A program made the translations under genes and the position numbers. The notes under the pieces were generated by a model. That model did not search any database. It was not told the DNA's origin and saw only the letters and a list, made by a program, of their open reading frames with translations. From Branchiostoma floridae (Eukaryota > Chordata > Leptocardii > Amphioxiformes > Branchiostomatidae), in contig NC_049991.1 in the NCBI RefSeq assembly GCF_000003815.2, forward strand, positions 736,828 through 800,827: a stretch of DNA of 64,000 nucleotides. Direction: 5' to 3'. Positions 13,301 through 25,300 of the stretch are shown here, piece by piece. The first letter of the stretch is position 1, and every line of letters begins with the position of its first letter.

Positions 13301-16300
13301 GTCTGGAGAAATTATACCCGGGCCAGATCACGGAAGGCTGATTCCCTGTAATTATAGTTTTTTTATTAATATTTATGTATTTTTGGGGTTCGAGAGGGCG
13401 GTTGTCGATTACTGAATAACGGGAGTAAAAATGGCAACCGACATCCAATCTCAAGCGCATGATTTTCCTCTCAAATTGCAGGAAATTGTGTTTTAGAGGG
13501 TTTGAAAATCCAAATTTTCCCGGGGGAGCATGCCCCCGGACCCCCCTAGAATGCGAGCGCCTGCGGCGCTCGTCTCGCGCCTCCGGCGCTCAATACCCCA
13601 CTCTCAAATATTTGGATGCATACTTTCAAGAACCTGGCGGGAACGCTGGTTAGTACTGTTCTATATCAGGTAGCCTGGGTAGTACTGTTCTATAGCAGTC
13701 AGCTTGGTTAGTACTGTTCTATATCAGTCAGCCTGGTTAGTACTGTTCTATATCAGTCAGCCTGGTTAGTACTGTTCTATAGCAGTCAGCCTGGTTAGTA
13801 CTGTTCTATAGCAGTCAGCTTGGTTAGTACTGTTCTATAGCAGTCAGCCTGGTTAGTACTGTTCTATAGCAGTCAGCCTGGTTAGTACTGTTCTATAGCA
13901 GTCAGCCTGGTTAGTACTGTTCTATAGCAGTCAGCTTGGTTAGTACTGTTCTATATCAGTCAGCCTGGTTAGTACTGTTCTATAGCAGTCAGCTTGGTTA
14001 GTACTGTTCTATATCAGTCAGCCTGGTTAGGACTGTTCTATAGCAGTCAGCTTGGTTATAGTACTGTTCTACATCAGTCAGTCATTTTTCTTTTTTTTTT
14101 ACCTTTTTTGGTCACCATGTAACAAGACCTGAAGGTCATATCAAGGGAAGGCCCTAGACAAAGCTAGATACTCATTTTTCACCTAAGTGAAGTAAGGCAA
14201 GCCGTGTAAAGTGTCTTTCTCAAGGGCACAAGATCGGAGTCATGAAAGATTATGCCACATGATCTCACTGTTCCTCAGTCAGTCAGATCACCACAATGAG
14301 TTTAGGGGGAGAAACTTGCATCAACAACCCCATTATAGATTTGACTGACAACATAAGGTACTATCATATATATCAATATCAGTATAACCCTCCTGTGCAG
14401 AGATGGTGTTCATCACCAGGGACAGGTATGTTTACCAGAGTGTGGATGGTGTTCATCACCAGGGACAGGTGTGTTAACCTATGTGTGTATGGTGTTCAGC
14501 ACCAGGGACAGGTGTGTTTACCTGTGTGTGGATGGTGTTCATCACTAGGGACAGGTGTGTTTATCTCTGTGTGGAGGGTGTTCAGCACCAGGGACAGGTA
14601 TGTTAACCTGTGTGTGTATGGTGTTCAGCACCAGGGACAGGTGTGTTTACCTGTTTGTGGATGGTGTTCATCACTAGGGACAGGTGTGTTTATCTGTGTG
14701 TGGAGGGTGTTCAGCACCAGGGACAGGTATGTTTACCTGTGTGTGGATGTTGTTCAGCACCAGGGATAGGTGTGTTTACCTATGTGTGGATGGTGTTCAT
14801 CACCAGTGACAGGTATGTTGACCTGTGTGTGGATGGTGTTCAGCACCAGGGACAGGTGTGTTTACCTGTGTGTAGATGGTGTTCATCACCAGGGACAGGT
14901 GTGTTAACCTGTGTGTAGATGGTGTTCAGCACCAGGGACAGATGTGTTTACCTGTTTGTGGATGGTGTTCATCACCAGGGACAGGTGTGTTTATCTGTGT
15001 GTGGAGGGTGTTCAGCACCAGGGACAGGTATGTTGACCTGTGTGTGGATGGTGTTCAGCACCAGGGACAGGTGTGTTTACCTGTGTGTGGATGGTGTTCA
15101 GCACCAGGGACAGGTATGTGTGTATGGTGTTCAGCACCGGGGACAGGTGTGTTTGCCGGTGTGTGGATGGTGTCAAAAGACAGAGGCTATTGTTGAGCGG
15201 CCATCAAGCCCCCACATTTATGTGCAAGCATGTTTAACCCTCGCCTGACTGGAATAACGTATGTTAAACCAGATATTGAGTGTGACATGAACTAGATATT
15301 GAGTGTGACATGAACCAGATGTTGAGTGTGACATGAACGGGGCCAAACTGAAAACATTATCATGGTGATTGTTTTATTTATTTTTTGTTCCAGGCCTTGT
15401 CTGTTGGAATCTTCCCATATGTGTTGAAGTTGTTACAGAGCTCAGCTCGGGAACTGAGACCGCTGTTAGTTTTCATCTGGGCGAAAATCCTGGCTGTGGA
15501 TAGTGTGAGTTGTAATTGATTTATGTAATTCTATACAGCCACATACTTTCTATACATGTGCACATACACACTCTTTCAGACATGCTTACTTCAAGCTTAG
15601 GCAGTATACACCACTACATTATAGACAATACAACTTTTCACTGCAAACATCACATGTCCATGCAGCCGTTTACTTTTTTGGGTCAGTACGTCTTTAGGGT
15701 ACCCACTCAGAGTAACACATGAATTAGACCTTAAGATATCAGTACTACATTATTGCGTGTGAAGTGTTTTTTTTCTCACAAAAGTAATAATTAGTGAGAG
15801 GTTGATATATGAAAAGAGTATGTTACAATTTTGAAACCTTATATCCATACACAAAATAAAGCACTTACCAACAAGCTTTTGATCAATCTTCTGATCCTTA
15901 TCAAGTTGAAAGGACCCAAAGGGTAAGTCACACATCCAGACCTGAAGTGTGATGTCAGCAAAGGGTCAAGGGTGCTTGGCAGTTGGTATCGGCCCACGTC
16001 TCGGTTGAGGGAAGGTTGGTGGGCTCTGATGTAAATGGCCTGTTTCACATCCCTGAGAAAGTAATCCTGTTTGGAGTCAAGTATTCACCTTGGGAGGAAA
16101 TTACACTGATGAGAACGTTTTGTGCTATTNNNNNNNNNNNNNNNNNNNNNNNNNNNNNNNNNNNNNNNNNNNNNNNNNNNNNNNNNNNNNNNNNNNNNNN
16201 NNNNNNNNNNNNNNNNNNNNNNNNNNNNNTGTAGCATAATGCTGACTACGTCACAGATAAACTTACATTCAAATATAAAAAGCGTGTGTGGGTTTTCCCA

Positions 16301-19300
16301 GTCATGTCAAGCTGATCTTGTGAAAGACAACGGACACAAGTACTTTCTGTCTGTTCTTGCTGACCCCTACATGCCTGTAAGTAGTTTATCACTATAAATT
16401 GTATTTTGTTACTGTATTTCTTGATATGAAATGCCAAGAGAGCACTCACCTGACATTTGATTCTTCATCAGGCTAAAAGAGGATGACTTTCTCATTGTAT
16501 TCTATTGTAAAGTAAACACAGGTTCCATATAGTTTCTTGCATGAACTAACATAAAAGAGTAATAAAGGAGTATATTTGTTCAGCCAATCCACACTGTAAG
16601 TCAGATTAACCCTGATCTAACCCTTTTTTTCAGCCCTCTCCAAATTGATAGTGTAATCAGTCTCCTTCTTTTTCCAGGCAGAGCACAGAACAATGGCTGC
16701 ATTTGTACTTGCAGTTATTGTAAATGACTACACCAATGGACAGGTACAACACAAATACCTCATAGTTTCCAATTGCATATTCACATACAGTACGATAGAC
16801 ACCAAAGTTGTTATGCGTTCATTCTAAGTTCTGAGTTCTGAGATGATTGCAAACCAGTATAATGAATGAATAAAACCAGCATGGAAATAGGGATATTCTC
16901 AATCAACTGTTATTATATTAGACTTGTTATGCATATTTTATTAACTTTGCCAATGAGGTTATGATTTCAGTAGCATTTGTATGTGTGTGTGTGTATGTGT
17001 ACATGTATGTGTGTGTTTGTGTGGCATTTTGACGTTACGTGGAGGTTAACATCATTGACTATACAGATAAGTACACCATTATCTTTATCATGACTGAAGT
17101 TTGTTTTTTTGTCCATAGGAGGCTTGTTTGCAGGGTAACCTCATTGCCATCTGCCTAGAGCAACTTAATGATGCTCACCACCTCCTTCGCCAGTGGTTGG
17201 CCATTTGTTTAGGTCGGATCTGGACCAATTTCGATGCGGCCCGATGGTGCGGAGTTCGGGACAGTGCACATGAGAAACTGTACATTCTATTGAATGACCC
17301 TGTACCAGAGGTCAGTGCAGGTGCATTTCTCACCAGTAGGTTTCAAAATAATTTTTTTGCATACCTGGACAAATAATAGTTTTGCCATTTTTTGTTTTTG
17401 TTCTAAGGGACTAGGTAGGTAGGTAGATAGTACATTATTTTGTATTTTCTAATTTGCTTTATGTCATACCTGGGCAGTGGTAACGGTCCGGACTGGTTGA
17501 TACTACTGGTGTGCGACAGTTGAAAATTCAAATACCCAATTCATTGATGGAATAATGTATTTACAATTCTTTGTTTGAAGACATGAAATTTTCTCAACTT
17601 CTAGGGCATTTTGCATTGAAATTGGTGTTTTCTCAAATCGGTATAGCATGAATGAAAGATAAAGATGTAACATGGTGAATTCTGTATTATTCATTGGTGG
17701 TTGGCATGGGCTGGTACCTCTGGTGATACACGTTGCTCCTCAAGCAAAATGGGGTACAAAAGCATACGTGATACTTTTCATTTAAGCAAAATACCCATAC
17801 ATGTATATTACAGGTATCGTGTTCATTCCAGCATTTTGGTTTTCTGGCTTTACAATCAACCTGGGCACTAACTGTATTTGTTGGTATGGCCAAGAAAAAA
17901 GGTTGATTGTTTATACAGAGAACACAGCACTGGTTAATGCTGAAGCCCTAGACATTAACCCAGGGTTGTAGCCAGCACCCGTCCTTTAGTCCTTTGACAG
18001 AATTTTGCAGCTGGGGCCGGAAAAAAAATTTGCCCGTTCCGTTCTCTGTGACGGACAAAAATCGACATGTTAAGATATAATAAAACCCCTTGTGCAATTT
18101 TGCACCAAAACAGATGCCATTGATCAGCTAAGTCTAACAGCAAAATGCAGAAAATAGTGAGGGTCTAGATTTCAAAATTTTCCGGGGGAGAATGCCCCCG
18201 AATCTCCCTTGGAATGTTGCCTCCTCAGCGTGATGTCTCATGCCATGGGCACTCAATAGGATTCAAAATGGAGGGGATGGAAAGTGATTTCAGGCTGGCT
18301 ACAACTCTGCATTAATCCCACTTCAGGTGAGAGCTGCTGCTGTATTTGCCCTTGGTTGCTTCATTGGGAACTGTTCGGAGAGAACTGACCATGCCAACAC
18401 CATCGACCAAGGAGTGGGGATGAAGCTCACTGAACTAGCTCAGGATGGAGCTGTCATTGTGAGAAAGGTTTGTCCACCATTTCTGGTCCATTGTCTTAGA
18501 TTAGATATTATCATGCAATTGGGTAAACATACCTTGAAGTACAGTTAGATGCAAACAAGATTCCATAGTCTCAAACCAATATCATTGGGAGTATACTGAG
18601 ATGTACTGTCTGTCTCTATATCATGTGGCCTTACATGGTACATGTATGTCTGTGATACTATTGATTGTCTATAATGACATCATAGTTGGGTACAATTGCC
18701 TAGACCTTTGTGTACCTGACGTCAAGGCCAACAGCTCCCTGTCAAGAACCACCATTTTCCTGGCATCGGATATTCCCTGTGGCATGCACAAAGCTACATT
18801 TGTAGAGTCATTACAGTTTTCTCCTTAATCATGCATATGAGATCCAGATTTACATGATGTATCCTTTAAGCTAAGGGCACAACCCACCCTACATGCAACT
18901 CACTGTGTGCTGTCTATGTACAAAAACGCGGGCAATCTTTTGGGATCCGTAAGTGGTAAGTGCCGCCTCCGTACAAAATCATATGGAATCCAACAGAATC
19001 GGGAGCACGCAGACATGCAGTAGCACATGAGTGCACAAAAAACTTTCTATGCATTCGGGCTGCGGATTCACCCACTGTACAAGCCAGTGCGGGAGACGTA
19101 CGCGTCCTGTACAGCAAGTAGAGTGAGTAAGGAAGCCGTACGTATGCAGCACGTGTAAGTACGGCCTACCTACGGTAATGTGGCAATCGCACAGAGATCG
19201 TATGTTGTAAGCACGTACAACTCACCGCTTGCGTATGTAAACGATGCACGTAACAGTTCACGGCATGCAGACCAAATACTCATTACCTTAAGCAACCGTG

Positions 19301-22300
19301 CGAGTGACATACTCCCTCCCTGCTCTTGCCAGTCCTTCCCATGTTTTCTTAAAAACGCGGTGGACGTGGCCTACCAAAAAATGTACGGACAAAAATTGCA
19401 CACGGCGGGTTGTGCCCTTAGCTTTACTTAACTACAGTACCTATGTAAAATTCCCAACATTTACTTTTCGAAGGAATTGTAGGATTTTCCATCATACATA
19501 TATATCTTTGCATTCCTCACATGCATCAAAATTCCTGTCCACCAAAGTTACATATAGAATTCCTTCCTTTATAACATAAGGAAAAATTTCCTCATAAATG
19601 TCTTCATTAATTCCTCTAGCTCTGGTGGTATCCAAGTCATTGCAGTTATGAGTGCGTCTGACTTGGTGTGGCATGTGTCCTGCGAGCTGCATGCTCTTTC
19701 CTGTGATGATATTACTCAAAGATTGGGACTTGGCCCTTCTCAAGATCCTGTCATTGGTAATGTCCTCTTGCCATCTGACTTCAGGAGCCTTACCTGACAT
19801 TTATTCCTACAGGAGCTGGTGGTTGCCCTACATCAGCTGGTGCTGCAGTTTGAGAGCAACTTTGCATCCATTGCGCTACACTTCATCGAAGAGGAACGGC
19901 AGAGGGAGCAGAGCCAGTTAGCAATGGGAGCAGCTGTAACACCTGGTGGGTGGACTGTGGTAGTTGGTGGATCTCCTAGCTCTACAGTGAATTCTTCAGG
20001 TACCTACTCATGTAAAATGGAGGACAAACGTCGTGTGCTTACACATGTAGTATGTACACATAATGTATATAGAAAAAGCTGTATTGGTTTCGTTAGCGTC
20101 CGCACGGGCGCCACCATATTGTCTCAAGGGAGTGTTGCATTTTGTCCCAATGTTGCATTGTATGAATGCAAGAGGTGTCGCCATTTCGACATATTGATGA
20201 CTGACTGCCTTCAGCAAACCATGGCAAAATGCCATTTTTAAAAAAAGCAGTATCCTACTATAGACTTTCCTTCCTATTACATTCCCATACCAATTGAGGA
20301 GGGTCTTCCCAGTTCCTTAACTTGAGTGAAAATAGTGACTGTGTGTCAGCCTTTATCAAAAGTGTTTGCCAAATTTAGACAAGTCTGTCTTGGCCTGCCT
20401 GTTAAACATTTTGGAATACTGCAATTTCTATCCCCATTCCAACAGGAAGTGGGTTGTACCTGGGATACCCTGCGGATTTGCTGCCACCACTGCATACTGT
20501 ATCAAAGCCTGCTACCTTTGCTTCCTTATCTAGCAGTACAATCACATTTCTTCTTACTCACCGGCACTGTTTGAGCCATGATATCAGCATAGTCTTTATC
20601 AATGTATACAGACCATGTTGATCACATGACTGCCCTGGACAACAGTCCACTAACTGCACTGTAGAAGGACATAATGTAGCTGATCATGNNNNNNNNNNNN
20701 NNNNNNNNNNNNNNNNNNNNNNNNNNNNNNNNNNNNNNNNNNNNNNNNNNNNNNNNNNNNNNNNNNNNNNNNNNNNNNNNNNNNNNNNTAATTGTCTAAT
20801 GCTTTATCATATATTGAATGACATTAATTGTGCATGGATGACCAATAATGTGAGTGTGTTGCATGGCATGCAGCAGTGGGCTCCTGCAGCACCCCGCAGG
20901 CGATGGGTCCCCGCAGCAGGCTCTGGCTACAGACTAGTTATAGCGACAGCATGTCAGGAAGTTACCCTAGCAGTGGTAAGGCTTTTGAAATGTGTGTTTC
21001 TGTCATGATTTCTGGCTTTGCTATCTACATGTACCACTGCCTGGGGATGACCTCTTAACCTTCTCCCTGCTCCCTAACCCCATAACCAATAGAGAATTGG
21101 TAGCCAGATGGATACTTTAGTGTACGGAAGTTTAAGTTTGGGTCTGATGTTAAACGAAAGCCATTATGGCAACAAAAGACACCAGAGTCACTGCTTCAAC
21201 TGATGTGTATTTAAAATCATTCACACACAACATTAATTGGCATATTTTGCTCCCTGCACAAGACAATCTAGTTTGATGGGGGGGAAATGCTGTCACCCAA
21301 GTGTCCACTGTGCCAAGGACAACAGATTCTGTGTCATGTCCTCAACATGTGCCCAGTAGCCCTAAAAGACAGATACACCTGGTGACATTACAGTGTCCTT
21401 ATGGAATTAGTCAACACCCTCAAACTGTGGCACACCAAAGCTAACTTCCAGACTATAATCAGGTGCGACCACATGGAAGGAGGAACGCACACCACAGTCC
21501 CTCCAGACATCCTGCCAACTTTACTGGTACCAGACGTCAAATTTGGTGTGGCCTTACCCAAAGTCTTCTGTCAAAGTCAATTTTGTTTTGTATATCAGTA
21601 CATTGCAAGGACAGACCTTCTTATACATTTTATTGTTCACATGAGAATACCCATTTATCTGTTTACCCCAGGGTTGCAGCCTATGAGCTCCCCAAGTCGG
21701 TCCAACAGTAGTGCAAGCCTCAGCAGTATGGGGAGTATAGAAGGTCTAGAGAAGAGCCCTGCAGTTGGTGACAAGTTGGACAGGTCCATTAAAAGGGTCT
21801 CTTCCAGTAGCAGTGTGTCCTCCCTTGGATTTGCTTACAATAACGTATATGCCACAGTCTGGAGGACTTTGGTCCAGATTGTACAGGAGCCACACTCTGA
21901 AGTGGCAGAGACAGCTAATACTGTGGTCAATGCAATCAACTTAAAGGTTTGTGAAATTTTATGTGCGGGACAAATGGAATATTAAGGATGTTAACATTAA
22001 AGTAATCATATTGCACTGTAACTTCTTTAATTTAAGGCTGACTACCAACTAGTAGAGACATCTTTGCATATCTGATACATTCACAGTCATGTACATTTCA
22101 AGTAATGCAGAAGAACAAGGAAGTCTTGGTTTTGACAGCTTTTTTTTTAATTGTATAATAGAGACATCTTCCTAATATGCTTGTTTGTAACTACCTCTTT
22201 ATATTGTACATTTGATATTCTTTCACTGGGAACTAGTGATCACTTGCAGTAACTGTTGATACCTATGAAGAAGGTCAGTAACCTCCAATGGGGATACTGG

Positions 22301-25300
22301 TCCTGTTAGTACATGTAACGTTTTGTGTTTGCACCTATAACTCGACATCTTTTCAATGGATTTGTTTGAATTTTGGTTCATATTAAGGTGAGGTCCTCTT
22401 GGCTTGGCTGGCCATCCCAGAGATGGTATTTTCACTACTGCAGCATCAATATTACAGACCGACATATATTGATGTAGCTCATTAGACTTCAAAGAAATTA
22501 TATACATGGTAGAAAGGCTAGAAACCTTAGCCCACACATCAAATGCTGTTACTACTTCACAGAGGCTTGTGTCCTCATTGTGAATAAGTTCCATACACTG
22601 AATGTTTCCACAGGCCACCATGACACCCAGCCCAAGTTCATGAGAGACAGGCGACTGACTCACTCCGCTCCGTCCAGTCCGACCACAGCANNNNNNNNNN
22701 NNNNNNNNNNNNNNNNNNNNNNNNNNNNNNNNNNNNNNNNNNNNNNNNNNNNNNNNNNNNNNNNNNNNNNNNNNNNNNNNNNNNNNNNNNCTGATAAGGT
22801 GGACAGGGACAGGTGAAACACTTTACTGAATAAAGAGACTTGTTACACAACTATTGCTTTATTCACACCGATGTTTTGGTGGCTGTCACCTTCCTCAGGG
22901 CAATTCTGACTGTTTAGCATTATACTGAAGCACTAGATGTTACTGCTTACAGTTAATACATGCAGTCACTGTACATTTTGGACCATGTACATTGATTAAA
23001 TATTCGCATAAAGCAGTTACTGTACATATTATGTGAATCTTTGTAGCAGCATCTGTTAACTGTAAGCAACAACACCCAATGCTGCAGTATACTGTGCACC
23101 AGTCAAAATTTCTCTGAGGAAGGTGACGATTGGTGTGAATAATCAATACTTGTGTAACAAAAGTCTCATTATTCATCAGCCATATATATGTTTGTACCAA
23201 CCTGATGAAACTGTTTACAGAGGATATATAACGCTAATATACCTTTATCCGCGGGGTAACCTATATCCGTTGTTTCTTAGCAGAGGGTACTTATGGACAT
23301 CATGTAAACGGACGGCGGTTTTAAATTCTAATGTTTTCACAATTATTGTATAGTTTGAAACCACCGTCCGTCGAAATGATGTCCATAAGTACCCTGTTTT
23401 TAGAAACAACAGATATAGGTTACCTGCGGATATAGGTGAACTAGCGTTACCACATTTTTCATATAGTCTGGGTCTCAGTGTGATCTTCCCTCAGATTTGT
23501 ATGATCCACAAGAAGGATTACATGTACTGTAAACATTCAAGAAAAATTATTTGTGATTGAGAACCAACTTGATTTGACACAATGTTAGCAAGATGAACTA
23601 TTCTTTGTGCAAAAAATCAATGAATCTTTGGACTCTGTTGGTCAAGACGACCTGTTGGTGTAGCGAAATGTTTAGATTGACAAATAGAATGTTACATAAC
23701 ATTTCTATGAGGTGATGATGAAAGCAGTGGAGATAATGATAAGGGTTTGTATGCTTCACCACAGTTCCACTTATGTCGACCATCAGTTGTCATTTGGTAG
23801 GCGTTTCCTGGAAGGCTGTAAAGAAACTTTATTAATTGTTATTGATTGTGACACTGATGAAACTGATACAGTTCTGTGAAAAACAAGCAACACAGAATGT
23901 TCATAGCCTAGGTACCATCGGGATAGTAGTTTGCTCCTATATTCTGCTACCCATCTGGAGACCTGTGCATCCAAACCTTTTAATGGTGAATGTCGATTAA
24001 TGAGTGAATTAAGGAATGGGTTTTAGAGTACTCGTTTGATGACAACAGGTCCTCCCGCAAGCGGATGGAGGGCATTTCGGGTGTTGGAACGCCTGTTGGA
24101 GAAGCGGTTGAACCTATTCCTTTATTTGCTAATGTGTAGGGACCAATCAGTGTCCTCATCCAAAATTTGGACAATTCCAGACGTTAGAGATGGCAAGGTT
24201 TTCAGACGCAGTAGCTGAACTACTATCCGGACGGTACCCAGGCACAATCTCTTGAGTCATTAAGTGATTAATAGAATGACGCCATTTTGTGGCAAATTCT
24301 GACCAAGTGTACAAGTTGGTAAAGTAAGTATTATCATATTGAAGCAGGCTATTCTATGACTTTGAGATTGCCATCCTTGTATATTTGAGCAGAAACACAG
24401 ACTCCCCAGATGGTGCCCAGTTGCAGCTTCCCCATGAGATTGCCAGACCTTTGGCCATCAGAGCTGGCGAGCAACCACCGCCCTCCCGCCCTCCCAACCC
24501 TGCACCCATCGGTTCAGCTATTCCACATTCAAGCACCTTCCAGAGTAAGAGAAGGCTGTTTGACAAGGGACCTAATTCGGTAAGTAAGGAATCTGTGTAA
24601 ATTGTTCTCACTGATACAAGTCATTGCCTAGAAGGGGTCCATGAAACTTGAATTGAACAAATCCATTAAAAAAAAACAGAAAAATGTATGGATGTGATTT
24701 ATGCAAATTAGGACATTATTTGCATAATCCATGCAACCTTTATTATACATCACTCAAAAAGGTTAATATCATTTGGTGTAGGTATGAGGTTGTGGAACTC
24801 TAGTTGTCAGCTTCCTTGTTTTCAACATAACCACATAGACAACCAAATCTTGGCTGATAATAGCATAAAGCGAATCAAACATCATGTGGTCCTTATTTGC
24901 ATAATCACCTCAAACATGCTGTAATATGTTTGTGATACATACTGGGAATTGAATATTTTTTTATGTATTTATGTTAGTTACATGTGAACATCATCATGCA
25001 TAGATTGTTGTCATGGACATTACTTAAAACGTTTTTTCAGACATATGATGATGATGACGATGTATCCTCCCCTCCAAGTGCATTGATCACGACAGAGTTC
25101 TGTGAATGGAGCAGTCGGTATTTTGCACAATCAGTAATGAAGGTAAGTATCCCAGCATATGTTGGCAGAAATTATCACACTATAATGCATCAGGCAAACG
25201 AGTTTAGATTTTAGTGTTGATTGAGTTAGACTGATCAGATATGTTGTATGAAGTCAGGTCTGTCCAACAATGGGTGATACTGTTGCACTAGAACAGGGAC

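Noticed and set aside
14296-15248. Overlapping Cys/Trp/Val-rich open frames of 100-157 codons
   Set aside because: They are translations of the 43-bp minisatellite, which lacks stops in all three + frames.
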